From contig DJBM01000049.1 of NCBI GenBank assembly GCA_002430405.1, positions 1 to 19,862 on the forward strand: a DNA stretch of 19,862 bases, given 5' to 3'. The notes under the pieces are model-generated. The model was not told the DNA's origin. It saw only the letters and a list, made by a program, of their open reading frames with translations, and did no database searches. This DNA is from Actinobacteria bacterium UBA5976 (GTDB lineage Bacteria; Actinomycetota; Actinomycetes; S36-B12; UBA5976). Below, piece by piece: positions 8,792-14,666 of the stretch. Numbering within the stretch: position 1 is the first letter of the stretch; each line of letters starts with the position of its first letter. The position numbers and the translations under genes are program-made.

Positions 8792-8806
8792 GAACATCTG
8801 TTCGAA
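8790..8806 (-). promoter_or_regulatory. LexA (SOS) box upstream of ruvC
   Basis: The minus strand reads TTCGAACAGATGTTCGG, which contains CGAAC-N4-GTTCG as a perfect inverted repeat. This is the actinobacterial/Gram-positive SOS-box form, consensus TCGAAC-N4-GTTCGA, with a single mismatch at the last position. It lies 8 bp upstream of the ruvC ATG, against the ribosome site and just downstream of a candidate -10, so bound LexA could block initiation or escape by RNA polymerase. SOS control of ruvCAB is established in several bacteria. Use of the site here is inferred from the sequence. Confidence 0.8.
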
Positions 8807-8809
8807 AGC

Positions 8810-8838
8810 CTAATACAACCGCGCCCAAAAGTGGCGAA
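8810..8838 (-). promoter_or_regulatory. Candidate ruvC promoter
   Basis: On the minus strand a -10-like TATTAG (8810-8815) lies 17 bp downstream of a weak -35-like TTCGCC (8833-8838). The spacing is right and transcription would start inside or beside the LexA box, as expected of an SOS promoter. The hexamers are only moderate matches, so this is tentative. Confidence 0.35.
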
Positions 8839-8866
8839 TTTAATCATAAAGTGGACAACTACTGAG

Positions 8867-8909
8867 TGTCGGAATTGGAAAAAACACCCAAAAATCGTTC
8901 TTTCCGAAC
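8867..8909 (-). terminator. Possible weak terminator of the pdxS-pdxT-yebC unit
   Basis: After the last repeat copy the minus strand reads GTTC-GGAAA-GAAC, a 4-bp hairpin at about 8897-8909. It is followed by GATTTTTGG and then a run of six T within the next 20 nt. The stem is short, so termination would be weak. It is the only T-rich stretch found between yebC and ruvC, and its position is right for the end of the upstream operon. Confidence 0.3.
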
Positions 8910-9082
8910 TACTAGTCCGCTAACTCTGCAAGGACTTCGTCGGAAATATCTTTCCAACCTCCGATATTTCCCAATTACTAGTCCGCTAACTCCGCCAGGA
9001 CTTCGTCGGAAATATCTTTCCAACCTTCGATATTTCCGAACTACTAGTCCGCTAGTTCCGCCAGGACTTCGTCGGAAATATC
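8901..9082 (-). repeat. 66-bp tandem repeat of the yebC 3' end (about 2.8 copies)
   Basis: The landmark ACTAGTCCGC occurs at 8911, 8977 and 9043, exactly 66 bp apart. The copies are 8901-8966, 8967-9032 and 9033-9082, the last being the true end of yebC. On the minus strand each unit holds the codons for DISDEVLAELAD and a stop, then about 30 bp of downstream DNA. The phase of 66 bp (22 codons) keeps all copies in the yebC frame, but each copy ends in two successive stops (TAG TAG, TAG TAA, TAG TAG). The four base differences in the coding half are all synonymous. The unit nearest ruvC diverges after its stop and runs into a T-rich stretch. This repeat fills most of the 261-bp gap between yebC and ruvC. 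Confidence 0.9.
9006..9039 (-). other. Perfect 11-bp hairpin just after the yebC stop codons
   Basis: TCGGAAATATC (9006-9016) and GATATTTCCGA (9029-9039) are exact inverted repeats around a 12-nt loop, starting 1 nt after the double stop of yebC. An equivalent hairpin at 8940-8973 has one internal mismatch. No U-run follows either, so they are not standard intrinsic terminators. They may protect the yebC mRNA 3' end or pause polymerase. The left arm can also pair with the same sequence inside the yebC coding end (9072-9082), giving mutually exclusive folds. Confidence 0.6.
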
Positions 9083-9796
9083 GATATTCGTAAAAACATT
9101 CTGAACGTCATCCACATCTTCCAAGGCGTCAATTAAAGCGAAAACTGTTCGAGCAGTATTGGCATCAACTGGGACTGACATGTTTGGCACAAATGTTGAT
9201 TCGGCAGATTCATAATCGATTCCAGCGGCCTGCAGCGCTTGGCGAACCGCAACAACATCCTTTGAATCGCTAATGATCTCTATGCTGCCACCGTGGTCAT
9301 TGACCTCATCCGCACCTGCTTCGAGCACTGCATCAAAGATTTGTTCCTCAGTTGCCGCACCTTGTGGCACCATCACAACACCTTTGCGTTCAAACATGTA
9401 GGACACAGACCCAGGATCGGCCATGGTTCCACCATTACGAGTGACAGCAACCCGAGTATCTGATGCGGCGCGGTTTTTGTTATCCGTCAAACATTCGATA
9501 AGAAGCGCTACGCCATTTGGGCCATAGCCTTCGTACATGATTGTTTGGTAATCTGCGCCACCAGCTTCAACACCTGAACCGCGTTTGACTGCGCGATCAA
9601 TGTTGTCGTTAGGAACAGAACTCTTTTTCGCTTTCGTGATGGCGTCATACAAAGTTGGATTGGCTGATGTGTCGCCGCCACCCAAGCGTGCTGCAACTTC
9701 AATGTTCTTAATTAATTTGGCAAACAGCTTTCCACGCCGGGAGTCAATCACTGCTTTCTTGTGCTTGGTTGTTGCCCATTTTGAATGGCCACTCAT
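9044..9796 (-). CDS. YebC/PmpR family protein
   Basis: The 250-residue product is normal for the YebC family. It begins with MSGHSKWATTKHKKAVIDSRRGKLF, in which the SGHSKW start is diagnostic. TIMYEGYGPNGVALLIECLTDNKNR and GSVSYMFERKG are further family signatures, and the C-terminus ends NIDISDEVLAELAD. YebC proteins were described as DNA-binding regulators, and more recent work links members of the family to translation of difficult peptide stretches; the role here cannot be told from sequence. The ATG at 9794-9796 overlaps the pdxT stop as ATGA with GAGG upstream, so it is coupled to pdxT. The last 13 codons including the stop are duplicated twice downstream as a 66-bp tandem repeat. Confidence 0.95.
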   Translation of the reverse strand: MSGHSKWATTKHKKAVIDSRRGKLFAKLIKNIEVAARLGGGDTSANPTLYDAITKAKKSSVPNDNIDRAVKRGSGVEAGGADYQTIMYEGYGPNGVALLIECLTDNKNRAASDTRVAVTRNGGTMADPGSVSYMFERKGVVMVPQGAATEEQIFDAVLEAGADEVNDHGGSIEIISDSKDVVAVRQALQAAGIDYESAESTFVPNMSVPVDANTARTVFALIDALEDVDDVQNVFTNIDISDEVLAELAD

Positions 9797-10398
9797 GCTG
9801 ACCTCACCATTTCTACAAAATACTTATGTATGCGCAAATCCGACGTAATTTCAGGATGAAACGACGTTGCCATGAGATTATCTTGTCGTACTGCAACGAT
9901 TTGTTCCGACCCGGTTAACGACATTTCACTTGGAATAGCAGCCAGCACCTCAACTGAGTCACTCGCTGATTCGACTAGCGGAGCGCGGATAAAGATTGCA
10001 TGAAAATCAGGTTCACCAATTGCTGGAATCTTTAGATCAATTTCAAAAGAATCAACTTGGCGTCCAAATGCATTTCGCTTTGCAGTTATGTGTAAGCCGC
10101 CAATTGTTTGTTGATCACTTCGTCCTTCAGTGATCGTGTCAGCCAACATAATTAATCCAGCGCAGGAACCATACATCGGGATTTGCGAACTAAGTTCCCG
10201 TAACGGTTCGATCAAGTTGTTTTTAACCGCCAAAATACTCATGGTCGTAGACTCCCCGCCAGGAATCACTAACCCAGCAAGACCACTTAGTTGCTCGACT
10301 GATTTCACTAAGCGAACTTGCGAACCAAGTTCAGTTAGGCAGTGGGCGTGCTCTCGCACATCACCTTGAATTGCGAGAACCCCAATTACTGGGGACAT
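9793..10398 (-). CDS. pdxT: Pyridoxal 5'-phosphate synthase glutaminase subunit PdxT
   Basis: PdxT hydrolyses glutamine and passes ammonia to PdxS for PLP synthesis. The 201-residue product has the class I glutaminase triad: C79 in MYGSCAGLIML, H181 and E183 in SFHPE. The oxyanion-region motif GLVIPGGESTTM (43-54) is intact, as is IGVLAIQGDVREH at the N-terminus. The ATG at 10396-10398 is 5 bp after the pdxS stop and the stop overlaps yebC as ATGA. PdxS-PdxT-YebC adjacency is typical of actinobacteria. The presence of both subunits implies the DXP-independent route to vitamin B6. Confidence 0.96.
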   Translation of the reverse strand: MSPVIGVLAIQGDVREHAHCLTELGSQVRLVKSVEQLSGLAGLVIPGGESTTMSILAVKNNLIEPLRELSSQIPMYGSCAGLIMLADTITEGRSDQQTIGGLHITAKRNAFGRQVDSFEIDLKIPAIGEPDFHAIFIRAPLVESASDSVEVLAAIPSEMSLTGSEQIVAVRQDNLMATSFHPEITSDLRIHKYFVEMVRSA

Positions 10399-10403
10399 AG
10401 CAA

Positions 10404-11321
10404 CTACCAGCCGCGCTCAGCTAAGCGATGTGGCGCAGGAATGTCAGCGACATTGATGCCAACCATTGCTTCGCCAAGTCCTCGAGTTGCTTTCGCAATT
10501 TCATCTGGATTATCAAAGTGAAGTGTCGCTTGCACGATCGCATTTGCTCGCTTGACTGGATCTCCAGACTTGAAGATTCCCGAACCAACGAATACGCCAT
10601 CAGCGCCAAGTTGCATCATCATTGCAGCGTCCGCTGGAGTGGCAATTCCACCTGCAGTAAATAGCACAACTGGCAGTGCGCCAGTTTCGGCGACTTCACA
10701 AACTAGATCGTAAGGAGCTTGTAATTCTTTGGCAGCAACATAAAGTTCGTCTTTACTCATCGAGGACAACCTGCGGATTTCACTCTTGATTGTTCGGATG
10801 TGCATTGTGGCATTTGAAACATCGCCAGTTCCAGCTTCACCCTTGGAGCGAATCATTGCGGCGCCTTCGTTAATACGACGAAGTGCTTCGCCTAGATTTG
10901 TGGCACCACAAACGAACGGTACCGTGAACTGCCATTTATCAATGTGGTTTGTGTAATCAGCAGGAGTAAGAACTTCTGATTCGTCAATGTAATCGACGCC
11001 AAGACTTTGGATAACTTGCGCCTCAACAAAGTGGCCAATCCGCGCTTTTGCCATTACTGGAATCGAGACTGCTTTGATGATTTCATCAATCATGTCTGGG
11101 TCGCTCATGCGAGCCACTCCACCTTGAGCGCGGATGTCAGCAGGCACTCGTTCTAAGGCCATAACTGCTATAGCGCCAGATTCTTCGGCAATTATTGCCT
11201 GCTCTACGTTGACAACGTCCATGATGACGCCGCCTTTGAGCATGTCAGCCATACCTCGCTTTACGCGGGTGGTTCCAGTAACGCCGGTCTTGCTAACGTC
11301 TGATTTTGCTTCCTTGGCCAT
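10404..11321 (-). CDS. pdxS: Pyridoxal 5'-phosphate synthase subunit PdxS
   Basis: PdxS condenses ribose 5-phosphate, glyceraldehyde 3-phosphate and ammonia into PLP. The 305-residue product is a TIM-barrel protein of usual length and very well conserved. The residues that carry intermediates are visible: D35 in GVIMDV, K92 in MAKARIGHFVEAQ, and K160 in MIRSKGEAGTG. The phosphate-binding segment GGIATPADAAMMMQLGADG is also intact. The ATG at 11319-11321 has AGAGGA 4 nt upstream (minus strand). It is the first gene of pdxS-pdxT-yebC; the 57 bp upstream (11322-11378) separate it from the preceding membrane-protein gene and show no convincing promoter, so read-through from the pimA side is possible. 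Confidence 0.98.
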   Translation of the reverse strand: MAKEAKSDVSKTGVTGTTRVKRGMADMLKGGVIMDVVNVEQAIIAEESGAIAVMALERVPADIRAQGGVARMSDPDMIDEIIKAVSIPVMAKARIGHFVEAQVIQSLGVDYIDESEVLTPADYTNHIDKWQFTVPFVCGATNLGEALRRINEGAAMIRSKGEAGTGDVSNATMHIRTIKSEIRRLSSMSKDELYVAAKELQAPYDLVCEVAETGALPVVLFTAGGIATPADAAMMMQLGADGVFVGSGIFKSGDPVKRANAIVQATLHFDNPDEIAKATRGLGEAMVGINVADIPAPHRLAERGW

Positions 11322-11378
11322 GATGTCCTCTTAAAAAGTTGCTCGGATATGCCAGTCTAGTCACCAAATGGGGTTTCG

Positions 11379-11921
11379 CTACTTGGAAAGATTCCCCAAA
11401 ATTTGATCCTCCAAAGCGAATCGAGCCGGTGGCTTGGCGTAGCCAGCCAAGTGGGCAAACCGCACCAGAAGCTGCTCTCGGATTTCTAGGCAATCACGAA
11501 CCGCATCGGTATGAAACTGGTGGCTCATCGCAATGCGAGTGCTGACTTGGGCTAGTTGATCGAGCAAATCCGCTGCGTGTGCGATGCTGCGGATTTCGTT
11601 GACTTCATCCTGATCTCCCAAAGTCATAGCCAAGATTCCGGTCAGTTCGTCTTCAACTTGCGTTCGAACTGGCGATGCCACCTCAGGCAAAACCAATACT
11701 TCATGTGCTGCTTGTCCCCAAAGAACCGAAAGCGCTGGATCGATCCCCGGAACAGCCGCTAACTCGGCAACTATTCCGCCGCGTCGTAATAATTGACCAT
11801 GAAGTGCTAACTCGGCAACATCGATACGGTGATGTAAGCGATCAAGTCGCCCCGCTTGATGCGATAAATACCAGATGCAAAAAGCAACAAAAACCAAAAT
11901 GAAAATATTCTGACTACTCAC
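11379..11921 (-). CDS. Small N-terminally anchored membrane protein, possibly LemA-like
   Basis: I do not recognise this 180-residue protein with certainty. It starts with a short hydrophilic stretch and one membrane helix at about 5-20 (IFILVFVAFCIWYLS), then a predicted all-helical soluble part. The segment from RLDRLHHRIDVAELALHGQ through LLRRGGIVAELA has the spacing of the LemA family (a RxDxA element, then L-x-R-R-x-x-I-x-x-L), but overall similarity is weak. The start is GTG at 11919-11921 and overlaps the pimA stop as GTGA, so it is translationally coupled to pimA. A membrane-protein gene at this position after pimA also occurs in Mycobacterium (the Rv2609c position), though homology to that protein was not established. 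Hypothetical with a good reading frame. Confidence 0.75.
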   Translation of the reverse strand: MSSQNIFILVFVAFCIWYLSHQAGRLDRLHHRIDVAELALHGQLLRRGGIVAELAAVPGIDPALSVLWGQAAHEVLVLPEVASPVRTQVEDELTGILAMTLGDQDEVNEIRSIAHAADLLDQLAQVSTRIAMSHQFHTDAVRDCLEIREQLLVRFAHLAGYAKPPARFALEDQILGNLSK

Positions 11922-13108
11922 ACTTCACCCCGTGGCTCTGGCGTAATGCGGCCACGTCCAAGCCGCCCAATAAATTGTCCAGTTAAGTCCGGTTCGACTT
12001 TAACGCCAGGAACCCGAACGGATTCATAGACATTTACGATTTCTTTTGCCACTACGTTCCAATCAAACTCATTGGCGCGAATTCTTCCTTGTTGGACAAG
12101 TTGCGCGCGTTTTGAATCAGCCGCAAGTAATTCACACACTACGCGCGCTAAGTCAACACTATTTTCATTTTGGAATGTAACACCAGCACGACCATAATCC
12201 AGGACTCGCTCAAAAGCCTCAAGATCACTGGCAACAACAGGTGTCCCACTTGCCATGGCTTCCAGCAAAACAATTCCGAACGATTCACCACCAGTGTTTG
12301 GCGCAACGTAGATCGTGCCTGACGCAAGAACACTTGCCTTATCTTCGGGCGCGACCATTCCGAGCACCGTCACACTCGATCTATCAAGTTTTGAAAGTTT
12401 CTTTAAAACGTCTTCGGGTTCACCTGGACCGGCGATCAAAAGCCGTACTTGCGGAAAGTTCTCTCGAATTTGCGAATATGCGTTTACCAATATCTCCAAA
12501 CCTTTGCGTGGCTCATCACCTCGGCCTAGAAATACGATCGACATATTTGGTCCTGGCCAACCAAACATTGGAGTAGCTTTTGCGAACGATGAGACATCAA
12601 CCCCATTTGGGATGACCACAGCATCACCGCCAACATGCTTTATCAAAGTGGTTCGAGCTGCTTCACTCACTGCGATTCGAGCCGAAATTTTTTCCATGGC
12701 GGTTTGGGCCAATTTGGAAAGCGTCAAAATCATTCGAGACCTGTCCATTGCGGAATGCCAAGTTGCAACAATCGGTCCATTCGCAGCCCAGCACGCCAGA
12801 ACTGACAAACTTGGCGAAAGTGGCTCATGCACGTGAAGCACGTCAAAATCGCCTTCTTCAATCCATTTTGAAACCTTGCGCGCTACCAGTGGTCCAAAAC
12901 TTAATCGCGCAGTTGAACCGTTGTACTTAACCGCTCGCGGCTTTCCGGTTGAAACCACAAAATCTGGGAGTAATTCATCAAACTCAGCAGGCGCTAACAC
13001 GCTCACGTAGTGCCCCATACGGATAAGTGCTTGCGCCAAATCATTTACATGAGCGCTAACTCCCCCAGGAATATCCCAAGAGTATGGGCAAACAATTCCG
13101 ATTCTCAT
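11918..13108 (-). CDS. pimA: Phosphatidylinositol mannosyltransferase PimA (GT4)
   Basis: PimA transfers the first mannose from GDP-mannose to phosphatidylinositol on the inner face of the membrane, starting PI-mannoside synthesis. The 396-residue product has the GT-B/GT4 layout. The N-terminal MRIGIVCPYSWDIPGGV carries the glycine loop, and HVHEPLSPS lies at about 92-100. GRGDEPRKG (195-203) is the PimA-like nucleotide/phosphate region. The E-x7-E motif is E275/E283 in GGESFGIVLLEAMASG. The ATG at 13106-13108 overlaps the acyltransferase stop as ATGA, and the next gene starts inside its own stop (GTGA). Order pgsA-acyltransferase-pimA is the mycobacterial PIM locus order, which supports PimA over other GT4 enzymes. 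Confidence 0.92.
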   Translation of the reverse strand: MRIGIVCPYSWDIPGGVSAHVNDLAQALIRMGHYVSVLAPAEFDELLPDFVVSTGKPRAVKYNGSTARLSFGPLVARKVSKWIEEGDFDVLHVHEPLSPSLSVLACWAANGPIVATWHSAMDRSRMILTLSKLAQTAMEKISARIAVSEAARTTLIKHVGGDAVVIPNGVDVSSFAKATPMFGWPGPNMSIVFLGRGDEPRKGLEILVNAYSQIRENFPQVRLLIAGPGEPEDVLKKLSKLDRSSVTVLGMVAPEDKASVLASGTIYVAPNTGGESFGIVLLEAMASGTPVVASDLEAFERVLDYGRAGVTFQNENSVDLARVVCELLAADSKRAQLVQQGRIRANEFDWNVVAKEIVNVYESVRVPGVKVEPDLTGQFIGRLGRGRITPEPRGEV

Positions 13109-14022
13109 TTGCTGGGCTCGTGATTAGCATCTAAGTCACGCCAAACTGGCTGAAGTTGATGCCAGTTGTTTGGATGAGCCGAAATGTGTGATTCCAAATT
13201 TCTTAATACTTGCGCAGTTACCTCTTGGGCTCGGCGCAGTCGCTCACGCCCGTGCACTGGAGTGTGATCGAATTCAATTTCATTATCGAAAGTAATGACC
13301 ATGGATTCACCGTCATACCAAGCTGCGCAAGTGAAGAGAGGTCGGCCAGTATCAATAGCGAGCAAAGCTGGGCCAATTGGAATCGATGCAAGATGTCCAA
13401 AGAATTCGTTACTCATGCCACTCTTAGATATATCTCGATCTCCCAATAGGGCAACTAGTTCTCCCTGATTAACGTGATCGCGAAGAAACTCATAAGTTCC
13501 GCCCGAACCAGTTAGCGGCATGATTTTCATACCAAGGGCACTTCGCATAGCTAAAAACTTTTGGAATACACCTTCTGGTCGTAAGCGCTCGGCAACCGAA
13601 CATAGTGAACCAAAATAAAGCGCAGCCCAAGCCCCAGCTAAATCCCAATTAGCTAAATGAGGCAGGCAAAGTACTGCTCCACCAGACTTCAATGCAGTTT
13701 CAAGTGGTTCTACATTTTCAGCTCTAACCGATTTTAAGATTCTCGCTTTACTCCATCTCGGCAGCAAAAAAGTTTCACAGTAATAGCGCAAATAACTTTG
13801 CATAGTGAGAAGACTCAAAATCCGAATTTGGGGATCTGATGAATCTTGACCCTTAACTCGAGCCAAGTTGAGTTCTAGTTGACGCACACCAGTGATCTCG
13901 CGTTTCCACGCTATGTGCGCAGCTTGATTAAACAAGGCGTATGCAACGCGAGCGGGAAGCCGCCAAACCAGATGCCAGCCAAGCCAGTACGCTGCATCCA
14001 GCAATCTAGATTTGAAGTTCAT
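13105..14022 (-). CDS. PatA-like phosphatidylinositol mannoside acyltransferase
   Basis: This is a membrane-associated lysophospholipid-acyltransferase (LpxL/HtrB-like) family protein of 305 residues. The catalytic H-x4-D is H122-D127 in LPHLANWDLAGAW. Further family segments are MKIMPLTGSG, LVALLGDRDIS and IPIGPALLAIDTGRPL. In mycobacteria the gene between pgsA and pimA is PatA, which acylates the mannose of PIM. The same position and family support that role, though substrate cannot be read from the sequence. The ATG at 14020-14022 overlaps the pgsA stop as ATGA and the stop overlaps pimA as ATGA, so three lipid genes in a row are translationally chained. Confidence 0.87.
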   Translation of the reverse strand: MNFKSRLLDAAYWLGWHLVWRLPARVAYALFNQAAHIAWKREITGVRQLELNLARVKGQDSSDPQIRILSLLTMQSYLRYYCETFLLPRWSKARILKSVRAENVEPLETALKSGGAVLCLPHLANWDLAGAWAALYFGSLCSVAERLRPEGVFQKFLAMRSALGMKIMPLTGSGGTYEFLRDHVNQGELVALLGDRDISKSGMSNEFFGHLASIPIGPALLAIDTGRPLFTCAAWYDGESMVITFDNEIEFDHTPVHGRERLRRAQEVTAQVLRNLESHISAHPNNWHQLQPVWRDLDANHEPSK

Positions 14023-14630
14023 AAAACCAACTGTTTACGAACGTAAACAATTCGCTGAATAACCGTAACTGTAGAAACTATTGCAAGAATTACGAATGCG
14101 TAACTCATGACATCGGTAACCAGACTCGTTAGTAGCAAAGCTACATAAATAAGAATATTGCGTTCGGCGCGCTCTGCAATCCCAATTGTGCACTGAGCGT
14201 TCAATGATTCGGCTTTTGCTCGGGCATAAGAAGTCATCAAACCCATGACTAAGGCCACCACACCTGCGCTGGCAACTAAGTTGCCATTTGGCAAATCACT
14301 ATTGGCGTAATAAAAACAGATGCTGCAGATTACGGCAGAATCAGAAACTCGATCAAGTGTGGAATCTAAAAACGCACCCCACGGCCCTGAGGTTCCAAGC
14401 ATGCGAGCCATCGTGCCATCGAGTAAATCAACAAGACCAAAAATTCCAAATAACACTGCGCCCAGCAAAAAATCGCCGCGGGCAAGAAACACAACTGAAA
14501 TTACTAACGTGGCTCCCGAGCCAAACCACGTCAAGGCATCTGGGGTAATCCGTGCCTTAATTAATAGCTTGGCTACTGGATCAACTAAATGGGCCAGGGT
14601 CCGCCGAGAATTTGGGTTATCGAGCACCAT
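14019..14630 (-). CDS. pgsA: CDP-alcohol phosphatidyltransferase, likely phosphatidylinositol phosphate synthase
   Basis: The 203-residue integral membrane protein carries a perfect CDP-alcohol phosphotransferase motif D-x2-DG-x2-AR-x8-G-x3-D-x3-D, beginning at DLLDGTMAR and ending in FLDSTLD. Several membrane helices follow. The adjoining PatA-like and PimA genes indicate the actinobacterial PgsA1 type, which joins CDP-diacylglycerol to inositol phosphate. The frame extends upstream to an ATG at 14666, but the ATG at 14628-14630 has AAGGAGG 2-9 nt upstream and gives an N-terminus like that of PgsA1 proteins (MVLDNPNSRRTLAHLVDPVA), so it is chosen. The gene is transcribed away from the EF-G-like gene, with only 36 bp between the two starts. 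Confidence 0.9.
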   Translation of the reverse strand: MVLDNPNSRRTLAHLVDPVAKLLIKARITPDALTWFGSGATLVISVVFLARGDFLLGAVLFGIFGLVDLLDGTMARMLGTSGPWGAFLDSTLDRVSDSAVICSICFYYANSDLPNGNLVASAGVVALVMGLMTSYARAKAESLNAQCTIGIAERAERNILIYVALLLTSLVTDVMSYAFVILAIVSTVTVIQRIVYVRKQLVL

Positions 14631-14632
14631 GG

Positions 14633-14639
14633 CCTCCTT
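14633..14639 (-). promoter_or_regulatory. Strong ribosome-binding site deciding the pgsA start
   Basis: The minus strand reads AAGGAGG followed by CC and the ATG at 14630. This close, near-perfect Shine-Dalgarno argues against the longer frame starting at 14666, which would also overlap the divergent gene's start. Confidence 0.7.
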
Positions 14640-14666
14640 AGCTCCACATTGACCACTACGATTCAA

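Noticed and set aside
8901..9082. CRISPR array
   Set aside because: The units are directly abutting with no spacers, and the repeat is the tail of yebC.
8866..9093. Plus-strand frame coding a repetitive Arg/Ser/Pro-rich peptide of 75 residues
   Set aside because: It is the antisense of the 66-bp repeat and the end of yebC. The periodic peptide follows directly from the DNA repeat and there is no ribosome site or family match.
14589..14666. Upstream extension of the EF-G-like gene
   Set aside because: It would overlap the coding start and ribosome site of divergent pgsA; downstream ATGs at 14667-14681 are more likely.
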